Positions 16,313 through 23,950 of a stretch of 64,000 nucleotides of DNA are shown here, one piece after another. The notes below the pieces were generated by a model, which saw only the letters and a program-made list of their open reading frames with translations, searched no databases and was not told the DNA's origin. Position numbers and translations under genes: made by a program. The stretch spans positions 62,001-126,000 of the forward strand of contig NZ_SPQS01000012.1 in the NCBI RefSeq assembly GCF_004570865.1, read 5' to 3'. Each line of letters opens with the position of its first letter. The stretch's first letter is position 1. The stretch comes from Bradyrhizobium frederickii. Lineage in GTDB: Bacteria > Pseudomonadota > Alphaproteobacteria > Rhizobiales > Xanthobacteraceae.

Positions 16313-16907
16313 GGTGTGGTCTCCGAATTCCGTGGCCGGCGATGCGCCGTTCGTCGTTGTGGAGTTGATAACCATGGGCGGTTTCGCGCGTGATGCGCCA
16401 AAAGCGCAAAATGGTTTCATCTTGCGTGAGAATTGTTTCGTCGGGTCCGAGGCGACGACACAATTCTCGAAAACCGCCAATCATTTCAGTCAGGTCGCGC
16501 CGGAGCTCAAAGCGGCCTGACAGGTTCCGCATGCCGTGTGCGAGCGCCCCTCGCGTCGCCGTCGTCACGGTTCCGCCTTGCCCGCTTCACACGCATTTTA
16601 CGTTTTTCTGCTGAAGAGAGGGACGAACGAAGGCTGGGTCCCGTCGAACCGGAGGCGGATCGGCTGCGACCCAAGCCATCGAAACCGAGACGCCCGGGAT
16701 CACCGGGCGCGTTCAGCTGAGGGATGGCCATCATGATGGGGCAAGATCGCGCAACGCCGCGCGAGGCGGAGCAACGGAGCGACGGCGGCGATCAACGCCC
16801 CAGCCGCGTCGCCTCGGCCGGCGCGATGTCGCTGCAGTCCGGCCGCGGCTTCGAGGCCGCGCCGCAAGCCTTCGCGCGGCTGACCGGCTCGCATCTCGCC
16901 AAGCGCG
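16313..16907. other. 595-bp intergenic region with no convincing gene
   Basis: It holds the long hairpin at 16428-16468 and a shorter 7-bp GC-rich hairpin at 16691-16709 (CGCCCGG/CCGGGCG). Several overlapping frames of 60-95 codons exist, but none has a ribosome site, a recognisable domain or natural amino acid composition. Otherwise I see nothing in it. Confidence 0.5.
16428..16468. repeat. Long unexplained hairpin
   Basis: Arms of 16 bases (16428-16443 and 16453-16468, starting GAGAATTGT and ending ACAATTCTC) pair with a single mismatch around a 9-base loop. No T run follows on either strand, so it is not a standard terminator. It is in the 5' region of the small exported protein gene (start 16312). 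Confidence 0.75.
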
Positions 16908-17456
16908 TCAATCCGTGAAGAACTCGCCGCACTTCTGAACGTTTGCGTCTGCCGCTCCCCACGGCATGATCGGCACCGTCGAGGTCGAATTCTTCGGCGA
17001 ACCCTCGATCAGCCTGTCCGAATAGACCATGTAGACCAGCACGTTGCGCTTGGTGTCGCAGCCGCGCACGATCTGCATCTTCTTGAAGAACAGCGAGCGG
17101 CGCCGGCGGAACATGTCGTCGCCCTGCTCCATCTTGTTCTTGAACTTGATCGGGCCGACCTGGCGGCAGGCCAGCGAGATGTCCGAGACCTCCTCGGCAA
17201 GCCCCAGCCAGCCCTTGAAGCCGCCCTTCTCCGGCACCGTGAAATGACAGGCGACACCCTCGACCTCGGGATCGTCGAGACCATAGGTCGCAAGCTTGTC
17301 GTTCGGGCTCATCCATTTGAACACGGTGGAGCGGCGGAAGATCAGATCGGGCTCGTCGGCAGCTTGGACCGACGCTGTCGGCACAGCCAAGGCCAGGAGG
17401 AATAAGGCGAGGCCTTTCAGGCGGATGCCGGCAAGACCAGGGAAACGAGATGACAT
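16908..17456 (-). CDS. creA: CreA-family exported protein
   Basis: This 182-residue protein has a signal peptide (GLALFLLALAVPTASVQA). The mature part has the CreA pattern: VFKWMSPNDKLATYGLDDPEVEGVACHFT, EEVSDISLACRQVGPI, FFKKMQIVRGCDTKRNVLVYMVYSD, and a SPKNSTSTVPIMPW closing segment. CreA is a conserved periplasmic protein of unknown function in proteobacteria. The name comes from its place beside the creBCD system in E. coli, which is absent here. The ATG has GGAG six bases upstream. A start six codons earlier is possible. Confidence 0.9.
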   Translation of the reverse strand: MSSRFPGLAGIRLKGLALFLLALAVPTASVQAADEPDLIFRRSTVFKWMSPNDKLATYGLDDPEVEGVACHFTVPEKGGFKGWLGLAEEVSDISLACRQVGPIKFKNKMEQGDDMFRRRRSLFFKKMQIVRGCDTKRNVLVYMVYSDRLIEGSPKNSTSTVPIMPWGAADANVQKCGEFFTD

Positions 17457-17652
17457 GAAGTTCTCCGCTAACAAGTCCCCGCAATGTAGGAACGCGTCAG
17501 CCCGACAGGAAGACGACGCGCAGCCGGAGGTGGCCGCCGTTTACCGCTCTGTGAGGCTTTTTTGCTACGTCTTGAACAAATGTAGTCGACGGCAGAACCA
17601 CCTTGGTGGTGAACGCGTAGTCCCTTTGCGAGACTAACGTCTGATTTGGATT

Positions 17653-19263
17653 ATGGATTCGAGGATGAACAGCGTGAACGGGTCGGGTTTTTCCGCCAAG
17701 CCGGCGCGGCTCTGGCAGGTCGCCATTTTGACGGCGGCGGGTGCGATCGGCGCGACCAGCCAGGCAAACGCAGCATTCTATTATTGGACGGATTATTCCG
17801 ACGGATCCTATTACCCCCGGCAGGACCGGCATCCCGAGATACCGCGCCAGAAGCCGCAGAAGCGCAGCGCGACCGGCAAGAAGGCGGTCGTCGCCGAGAA
17901 GGAAGCCGGCACCAAGCCGCAAGGGCCGCTGGTCATCGTCGTCTCGATCGACCGGCAGAAGGTCACGGTCTACGACACCAATGGCGTGTTCGCGGAATCT
18001 CCGGTGTCGACAGGCATGAAGGGCCATTCCACGCCGATGGGTGTGTTCAGCGTCATCCAGAAGCACAAGTTCCATCATTCCAACATCTATAGCGGCGCTC
18101 CGATGCCGTACATGCAGCGGATCACCTGGTCCGGCGTCGCCATGCATGCCGGCGTATTGCCGGGCTATCCGGCTTCGCATGGCTGTATCCGCATGCCGAT
18201 GTCGTTCGCGATGAAGATGTGGAATTGGACCAGGATGGGCGCGCGCGTCATCGTCGCGCCCGGAGAGATATCGCCGCACAGCTTCTCCCATCCCCTGCTC
18301 GCCTCCGCGCGCGTGCCGCCACAGCCCGCCGCCAGCCTCGAGCCGCAGACCAATGTCGGCGACAAAGCCGACAAGGGCGCGGCGCCAACCAAAGCCGCCG
18401 AAGCCAAACCGACCGAAACCAAGACCGCCAGCGCCGACACCGTGCTCGACCTGCGCGCCTCCGTCGGCCACACCGTGATGTCGGATGTGACCACCGGCAA
18501 TGCGTCCGTCCGCGAGGATGTCGCCGCCCCGGCCGAGGAGATAAGGACCGCCGAAGCATCCGATGCGGCCAAGCCTCAGTCGGACAGAGCCGCCAAGCCG
18601 GCGAACGAGGACAAGCCCGCCGACAAGGTCGAGGCCGTCAAGGCCGAGCCGGCCAAATCCGAACCGGCCAACGCGAACGCCGCGAAGACACCCGACGCAC
18701 GGGCACCTTCGATCGCCGCCTCGTCCGACGCCAAGAAGGACGAGAGCCGCCTTGCCGAACCGGCGCCCGCGGCGAAGCCGGAAGCACCCAAGCGGGCCGG
18801 CCAGATCGCCGTCTTCATCAGCCGCAAGGATTCCAAGCTCTACGTGCGGCAGAATTTTGCGCCGCTGTTCGATGTCCCGGTCACGATCGCCACCAGCGAC
18901 CGTCCGCTCGGCACGCATATCTTCACCGCCGAACTCGACAAGACCGATTCCAATGCGCTGCGTTGGTCGGTGGTGTCGCTGCCCGTGTCCGCCCGTGCCG
19001 CGGCACGCGAGGACGACAGCCGCCTCACGCGCCGCAAGGGTGGCGCTGCCGTGATCCCTGTCGCCGCCAAGCCTGTCACCGCCAAGCCCTTGGTCATCCC
19101 TGACAGCCCGGCCGAGGCCCTCGACCGCATCTCGATCCCCGCCGACACCATGGCGAAGATCAACGAGATGCTGACATCGGGCGGCTCCATCATCATCTCC
19201 GACCAGGGCATCAACCAGGGCGAGACCGGCGAAGGCACCGACTTCATCGTTCGCCTGTACTAA
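17653..19263 (+). CDS. L,D-transpeptidase (YkuD) with a second degenerate domain
   Basis: This 536-residue exported protein has an N-terminal signal segment (VAILTAAGAIGATSQANA, to about residue 40). A YkuD domain spans about 92-215: PVSTGMKGHSTPMGVFSV, His165, and the catalytic SHGCIR at 175-180 with nucleophile Cys178. A low-complexity Ala/Lys/Glu/Pro linker follows to about residue 375. A second segment (382-445: AVFISRKDSKLYVRQNF, VTIATSDRPLGTHIF) resembles the first half of a YkuD domain but has no SHGC. Such enzymes make 3-3 crosslinks in peptidoglycan or attach lipoproteins. The C-terminal part may bind rather than catalyse. Confidence 0.9.
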   Translation: MDSRMNSVNGSGFSAKPARLWQVAILTAAGAIGATSQANAAFYYWTDYSDGSYYPRQDRHPEIPRQKPQKRSATGKKAVVAEKEAGTKPQGPLVIVVSIDRQKVTVYDTNGVFAESPVSTGMKGHSTPMGVFSVIQKHKFHHSNIYSGAPMPYMQRITWSGVAMHAGVLPGYPASHGCIRMPMSFAMKMWNWTRMGARVIVAPGEISPHSFSHPLLASARVPPQPAASLEPQTNVGDKADKGAAPTKAAEAKPTETKTASADTVLDLRASVGHTVMSDVTTGNASVREDVAAPAEEIRTAEASDAAKPQSDRAAKPANEDKPADKVEAVKAEPAKSEPANANAAKTPDARAPSIAASSDAKKDESRLAEPAPAAKPEAPKRAGQIAVFISRKDSKLYVRQNFAPLFDVPVTIATSDRPLGTHIFTAELDKTDSNALRWSVVSLPVSARAAAREDDSRLTRRKGGAAVIPVAAKPVTAKPLVIPDSPAEALDRISIPADTMAKINEMLTSGGSIIISDQGINQGETGEGTDFIVRLY

Positions 19264-19354
19264 CTGTCTCACCGCGTCCGATAACGCGGTGTTGACGAGG
19301 CGGGGCGCTGCCGCGGAGTAACATGCCCCTCGGATCATTTCGGGGGACGCCGTC

Positions 19355-19924
19355 ATGGTGAACCGCAGGACCATGCTCACCGTGGCGCTGGCGGGCGCGC
19401 TCGCGCCGGCGACGCGCGTGTTTGCCGATGGCGGCATGAGCCGAATCTCGGCCTATGCCTTTTCTTTCGCCGCTTTGTCCGGCGACGACATCCGTCTCGC
19501 CGCGTTCACCGGTAAGCCGTTGCTGGTCGTCAACACGGCCTCGCTCTGTGGCTACACGCCGCAATATGCCGGCCTGCAGGAGCTCTGGAACGAGTTTCGC
19601 GAACGCGGCCTCGCCGTGATCGGCGTGCCCTCCAACGATTTCGGCGGCCAGGAGCCGGGCGGTACCAGCGAGATCGCGGCGACCGCGCATCACCAATATG
19701 GTGTTACCTTTCCGATCACGGCCAAGGCTGTCGTGGTCGGCACCAAGGCGCATCCCTTCTACAAATGGGCCGCCGAGGCGAGGCCTCGGGAGGTTCCGCG
19801 TTGGAACTTCCACAAATACCTGATTGGCCGCGACGGCTATATTGCCGACGTGTTTGCCTCGGCGGTCGAACCAACCGATACGCGAATCAAAACAGCCGTT
19901 GCCAAGGCGTTGGCCGCCGGTTGA
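19355..19924 (+). CDS. Glutathione peroxidase-family thiol peroxidase
   Basis: This 189-residue protein has an N-terminal export signal (twin Arg at NRRTML, cleavage near FADG), so it is likely periplasmic. The peroxidase core shows Cys65 in NTASLCGYTPQY, PSNDFGGQEPG and the Trp block RWNFHKYL. In animal enzymes the second block reads NQF with a catalytic Gln. Here the residue is Asp, a variant I associate with alphaproteobacterial members. It is a cysteine, not selenocysteine, enzyme and may use thioredoxin-like donors. It stands 91 bp after the transpeptidase. Confidence 0.88.
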   Translation: MVNRRTMLTVALAGALAPATRVFADGGMSRISAYAFSFAALSGDDIRLAAFTGKPLLVVNTASLCGYTPQYAGLQELWNEFRERGLAVIGVPSNDFGGQEPGGTSEIAATAHHQYGVTFPITAKAVVVGTKAHPFYKWAAEARPREVPRWNFHKYLIGRDGYIADVFASAVEPTDTRIKTAVAKALAAG

Positions 19925-20091
19925 CGGGAGGCGCGCCCAATCGGATTGGGCACAATCGTGGCGAGATGCCAAACAGCCGTTGCAATGGCGATGGCCTACC
20001 ATCTAGGCTACGATTGGTTTGGGGCAGGATGGTTGTGCCGGTGGCGAAAAAGCCGCGGCGGAACAACGGGATCAATCTCGAGGACAACACC

Positions 20092-21105
20092 ATGCGCGTG
20101 GCGGCAGGACTGATTTTGGCAAGCGCGATATCTCTGGCCATGACCGGCGCGGCGTGGTCGCAGACCCCGGCAAAGCCCGCAGCCGCGACACAAGCCGCTC
20201 CGGCGGCAACGCCGGCCGCGGCGGCTGCCGCTCCGCCCGCGGCTCCCGCAGCAGCGGGGCCGGCGGCTTTCGTCAATCCGCCTCCGCCCAAGCAGGCGCC
20301 GCAACCGGCGCGCGCGGCCTGCAACACGCCGGGTGCGCTCGGTGTCGCCCGCACCGTCGAGATCGACACTACGGGCGGTCCGGGCTTCGGCTTCGAGCAC
20401 TTCAAGGAGCTCGACTTCCTGCGCGACAAGGAGGTGGTGCTGACCTTCGACGACGGCCCATGGCCGCGCAACACGCCCGCAGTGCTGAAGGCGCTCGCCG
20501 ATGAATGCACCACCGGCATCTTCTTCTCCATCGGCAAGCACGCGACCTACGAGCCGGAGATCCTGAAGCAGGTCTACAACGCCGGCCACACCGTCGGCAC
20601 CCACACCTGGTCGCACGCCAATCTCAACAACAAGAAGCTTACTGAGGCACAGCGCAAGGAAGAGATCGAGAAGGGCGTTTCCGCGGTGAAGTGGGCGCTC
20701 GGCGGCATCTCGCCCTCGCCGTTCTTCCGCTTCCCGGCACTTCAGCATCCGCCGGAGATGGTCACCTATCTCGGCAACCGCAACACCGCGATCTTCTCCT
20801 GCGACATCGACTCGTTCGACTTCAAGGCCTCGAAGCCTGAGAAGGTGGTCGAGACCGTGATGAAGAAGCTCGATACCAAGGGCAAGGGCATCATCCTGAT
20901 GCACGACTTCCAGAAGCACACTGCGGAAGCCCTGCCCGAGCTGCTCAAGCGCCTCAAGGCCGGTGGCTACAAGGTGGTGGCGATGCGCGCCAAATTCCCG
21001 GCGTCCTCCTTGCCGGAATACGACCAGGATCTGGGCAAGGACATCAAGCTGCCGACGGTGAGCCAGCGCCCGGTCAATTCCGTGGTGACGACCGTTTCCG
21101 AATAG
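20092..21105 (+). CDS. Exported polysaccharide deacetylase
   Basis: This 337-residue protein has a signal peptide ending AWSQ near residue 24 and an Ala/Pro-rich linker (about 25-70). The NodB-homology domain follows: motif 1 LTFDDGPWPRNT with the catalytic Asp and metal Asp, motif 2 THTWSH with the metal His pair, motif 3 FFRFPAL, and motif 5 IILMHDFQKHT. The family removes N- or O-acetyl groups from chitin-like, peptidoglycan or exopolysaccharide chains. Export and the linker point to cell-wall or surface polysaccharide. The ATG has AGGA about eight bases upstream. The next gene starts 7 bp after the stop. Confidence 0.9.
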   Translation: MRVAAGLILASAISLAMTGAAWSQTPAKPAAATQAAPAATPAAAAAAPPAAPAAAGPAAFVNPPPPKQAPQPARAACNTPGALGVARTVEIDTTGGPGFGFEHFKELDFLRDKEVVLTFDDGPWPRNTPAVLKALADECTTGIFFSIGKHATYEPEILKQVYNAGHTVGTHTWSHANLNNKKLTEAQRKEEIEKGVSAVKWALGGISPSPFFRFPALQHPPEMVTYLGNRNTAIFSCDIDSFDFKASKPEKVVETVMKKLDTKGKGIILMHDFQKHTAEALPELLKRLKAGGYKVVAMRAKFPASSLPEYDQDLGKDIKLPTVSQRPVNSVVTTVSE

Positions 21106-21112
21106 ACGGCCA

Positions 21113-21664
21113 TTGTCTTTCCGTATCGAAGGCTACGTCATCGTCTCGGCGGACGGCATGCTTGCCGACGCCGGTCGCGTCATGCCCGACAGCCTGAAGT
21201 TCGAAGGCGACAAGCTGTTCTTCGAGCAGGCGCTCGACCGCGCCGCGCTGATCGTGCACGGCCGCAACTCGCATGAGCAGCAGCCTAACTCGCCGAATCG
21301 CAAGCGGCTGATCCTGACCCGCAAGATCAAGGCGCTCACCGTCGATCCGGAGCTGCCGAACGCGACGCTGTGGAATCCGGAACATGCGAGCTTCGAGGAG
21401 GCCTGCGCCTTTGCCGACGTCGCCTCCGGCATGGTCGCCGTCATCGGCGGCCCCGTCGTGTTCGACCTATTCATGGACCGCTACGACACGTTCTGGCTGT
21501 CGGAAGCCCCGCATGTGCGCCTGCCTGGCGGCGAAGGCTGTTTCGTCGGCGTCCCCCAGCGGACGCCGCACGAGGTACTGGCTTCGCACGGAATGAGGCC
21601 GGGCGCGCCGTATGTGCTCGACGCGGTGCATGAGGTGACCGTGACGGCGTGGCGGCCCGGCTAG
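21113..21664 (+). CDS. RibD C-terminal/dihydrofolate reductase-fold protein
   Basis: This 183-residue protein begins with a TTG (MSFRIEGYVIVSADGMLAD). The YVIVSADGMLAD start, VHGRNSHEQ near residue 49, LILTRKIKAL and VIGGPVVFDLFMDRYDTFWLSEAP resemble the NADPH-binding reductase fold shared by RibD and DHFR. It lacks a deaminase domain, so it is not a full RibD. It is seven bases after the deacetylase stop, so the two are probably co-transcribed, but no functional link is evident. The substrate is unknown. Confidence 0.72.
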   Translation: MSFRIEGYVIVSADGMLADAGRVMPDSLKFEGDKLFFEQALDRAALIVHGRNSHEQQPNSPNRKRLILTRKIKALTVDPELPNATLWNPEHASFEEACAFADVASGMVAVIGGPVVFDLFMDRYDTFWLSEAPHVRLPGGEGCFVGVPQRTPHEVLASHGMRPGAPYVLDAVHEVTVTAWRPG

Positions 21665-22076
21665 CTCCCATCAAAATCGGTAAAACAACCCCATGCACAG
21701 TACCGGCATTATGACACCATTACGTATCCTGCCCGTATTGCACTGAAAATTGGTCCCGCCGCCGACCAGCGCAAAGCCGGCTAGCATATTTGCCGAGACC
21801 AATAATCGGCCCCGACGGCGGTGATGGCGCTATAGCCAACCTCTGTGGCGCTGCGTCAATACGAGCCGACCATTCCGAAACGCCGCATCAATAGACTGAG
21901 ACAAAAGCGCAAAACTGGACGGCTTCGGCTCGAGGCTGTCGCCGCGCGGGCGCCAGGACTCCCGCGCAAACGAACCCTTTGCCTTCGCCGGATATCAACC
22001 TCCAGCCGGGCCTGCTTGGCCCGGCGCCGCCCTTCCCCGCTCCTTCACTGCCGATCAGAACGCGACCACGACCACC
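21665..22076. other. 412-bp intergenic region
   Basis: No convincing gene, terminator or repeat is visible. It is less GC-rich than the flanks at 21670-21830, which may mark the promoter of the AraC regulator. One frame across 21845-22111 has no domain or ribosome site and overlaps the regulator start. Confidence 0.4.
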
Positions 22077-23192
22077 ATGTGCGACGACGCTACGACGACA
22101 GGATCGACTGACGCCTCCGGGCTGGCTGCTGATGCAGCGCCGATTTCATCCCTGCTTCCGGCATTCGGCTTCCGCGCCGATCAGATGGAGGCCAATGCGA
22201 ATGTCGCGGCGTGGCGGGAAGCTGTCGCCACGCTGTTCGACGTCGACGAACTCGCCGCCGACGAGCCGGGCCCGTTCCGCGCCGACATCAGCTCCTACGC
22301 CATGGGGCCGGTGCTGATCGGATTGAGCCGGGCCAGCGGCCAGCGCTTCCGCCGGACCGCCGAGACGATCGCGCGCAGCGGCGTCGACCACATCATTCTC
22401 CAGCTTTACGTCAGGGGTGGCTATGACGGCATCGCAGGCGATCGTCCGATCCGTGTGCGCGCCGGCGACATCTGCCTGTTCGACCTGGCCCAGACCCTGG
22501 AGACCAAGGCGACGGCCTTCGAGAATGTCACGCTGGTGGTTCCGCGCCCGATGTTCGGCACCCATCTCCTGCGGGTCGACGATTTGCATGGTCTCGTCTT
22601 GCCGGGCAGCAGCGTGATCGCGAGGCTGCTTGCCGGGCATCTCACCGCCCTGTTCGAATTCGCCCCGCGCATGAGCCTCGACGAATGCCAATCGGTGGTC
22701 GAGGGCACGGTCTCGCTGCTGGCGGCGTGCCTGCGCAACGAGCTCGAGCGTGGCGATCCCGACGCCGACCAAGCCGTCACGGCGGGTCCGTCCTTGATGC
22801 GGATTCGTCGATACATCGAGGCCGGCCTGGCCAGCGACGAGCTGTCGGCCGGCTCGATCGCGGCCCATTTCGGCCTGTCCCGGGCTTCCCTGTACCGGCT
22901 GTTCGCGCCGGTCGGCGGCATCGCCGACTACATCCGCAGCCGGCGGCTGCACCGCGCCTTCTTCGAACTCGCCAGTTCAGATGCGAGAACCTTGAGGATC
23001 AGCGAAGTCGCGCGGCGCTGGCAGCTCGGCACCGACGCGCATTTCACACGCTCCTTCAAGGCAGCCTATGGCATCACGCCGCGCGCCGCGCGCGAGGCCG
23101 CCCTTCTCGGTGTGCAGCGGGGCATGGACGGAACAAGCAACGCAACGATCTCGCGGTGGATGCGCGAGATCGCGCCCCCGCGTGCAGATTGA
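22077..23192 (+). CDS. AraC-family transcription regulator
   Basis: This 371-residue protein has an N-terminal sensor/cupin-type half (AraC-binding domain 2 class, about 60-200, with HIILQLYVRGGYDG and RVRAGDICLFDLAQ). The C-terminal double HTH spans about 255-350: IAAHFGLSRASLYRLFAPVGG, IRSRRLHRAFFELAS, RISEVARRWQLGTDAHFTRSFKAAYGITP. It should activate genes in response to an unknown small molecule. The neighbour downstream (DoxX) is convergent, so no obvious target is adjacent. Confidence 0.9.
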   Translation: MCDDATTTGSTDASGLAADAAPISSLLPAFGFRADQMEANANVAAWREAVATLFDVDELAADEPGPFRADISSYAMGPVLIGLSRASGQRFRRTAETIARSGVDHIILQLYVRGGYDGIAGDRPIRVRAGDICLFDLAQTLETKATAFENVTLVVPRPMFGTHLLRVDDLHGLVLPGSSVIARLLAGHLTALFEFAPRMSLDECQSVVEGTVSLLAACLRNELERGDPDADQAVTAGPSLMRIRRYIEAGLASDELSAGSIAAHFGLSRASLYRLFAPVGGIADYIRSRRLHRAFFELASSDARTLRISEVARRWQLGTDAHFTRSFKAAYGITPRAAREAALLGVQRGMDGTSNATISRWMREIAPPRAD

Positions 23193-23195
23193 TCC

Positions 23196-23648
23196 CTACA
23201 CGTCCCCGTAGGCCGCCTCGGCCGGACGCGTTGTGCGGCCGTAGCCCATCAGCATGAACAATGCGCCGATGATCGAGAGGTTCTTCAGCGCGTCGACCAC
23301 CACCTTCGCATTGTCGGGCGCCGCCTGGTTCCAGAAGTCGTTGAACAGTACGGTCGCAACCGCGACGTAGACGATCATCAGCATCGCGAAGAACCGGGCG
23401 CCGAAATTCAGCGCGATCATCAGGCCCGCGATGATCTCGAGCCCGCCGATCGCGATCGCCAGCAGCTGCGGCGTGGTCATGGCGGCGGCGGTCTCAATCT
23501 GCTTGGCGTAGGGCGCGACGATGTCGGGCACCACGACCTTGGTGGCGATGAAGTCGGCCGTCGCCTGGATGGCAAAGAGCTTGGTCGCGCCCGTGTAGAT
23601 GAACAGCACGGCGAACAGAATTCGCCCGAAAGTCACGAACGCTGGCAT
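23196..23648 (-). CDS. DoxX-family membrane protein
   Basis: This 150-residue protein has four predicted membrane segments: VTFGRILFAVLFIYTGATKL near residue 5, LLAIAIGGLEIIAGLMIAL near 62, FFAMLMIVYVAVATVLF near 86 and NLSIIGALFMLMGYG near 122. The GRILFAVLFIYTGATKL start and the central Gly-Leu-Glu pattern are those of DoxX/YphA proteins, which in other bacteria associate with quinone- or thiol-stress systems. No partner gene is adjacent. Confidence 0.85.
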   Translation of the reverse strand: MPAFVTFGRILFAVLFIYTGATKLFAIQATADFIATKVVVPDIVAPYAKQIETAAAMTTPQLLAIAIGGLEIIAGLMIALNFGARFFAMLMIVYVAVATVLFNDFWNQAAPDNAKVVVDALKNLSIIGALFMLMGYGRTTRPAEAAYGDV

Positions 23649-23767
23649 GATCGGCCTCTTGGCAGCTCAAAGCGCGGGAATGCTTGGCAGGATTATGAAG
23701 AGTCGTGCGCCGGTTTACAAACGGGGAAATGGAGAAGTGCGAGGAATTCAAGGTTGGCGATCTCTTC

Positions 23768-23918
23768 CCTTCTCCCCTTGTGGGAGAAGGTGGCTCGCCG
23801 CGAAGCGACGAGTCGGATGAGGGGTATCTCTCGGCGTGGAAAGCTCGCGAGATTTCGACTCGCGGAGAGGACCCCTCATCCGGCGCTTCGCGCCACCTTC
23901 TCCCACAAGGGGAGAAGG
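23768..23918. repeat. Inverted-repeat element with 27-bp perfect arms
   Basis: The arms 23768-23794 and 23892-23918 (CCTTCTCCCC... and ...GGGGAGAAGG) are perfect reverse complements. Between them, blocks TCGGATGAGGGGTA and ACCCCTCATCCGG pair again. It fills most of the 302-bp gap between doxX and the malic enzyme gene. Elements with CCTTCTCCC arms are a common intergenic repeat in Bradyrhizobium. No gene is present. Confidence 0.85.
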
Positions 23919-23950
23919 AATTGCACCGCTAACGACGCGGAAGCCCGCCC

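Noticed and set aside
19269..19291. Terminator after the transpeptidase gene
   Set aside because: The stem CACCGCG/CGCGGTG is real but has no T run, so I do not call it a terminator.
17497..19437. A 646-codon minus-strand reading frame over the L,D-transpeptidase
   Set aside because: It is the mirror of the transpeptidase gene and its low-complexity linker. Composition is Gly/Arg/Val rich without a domain.
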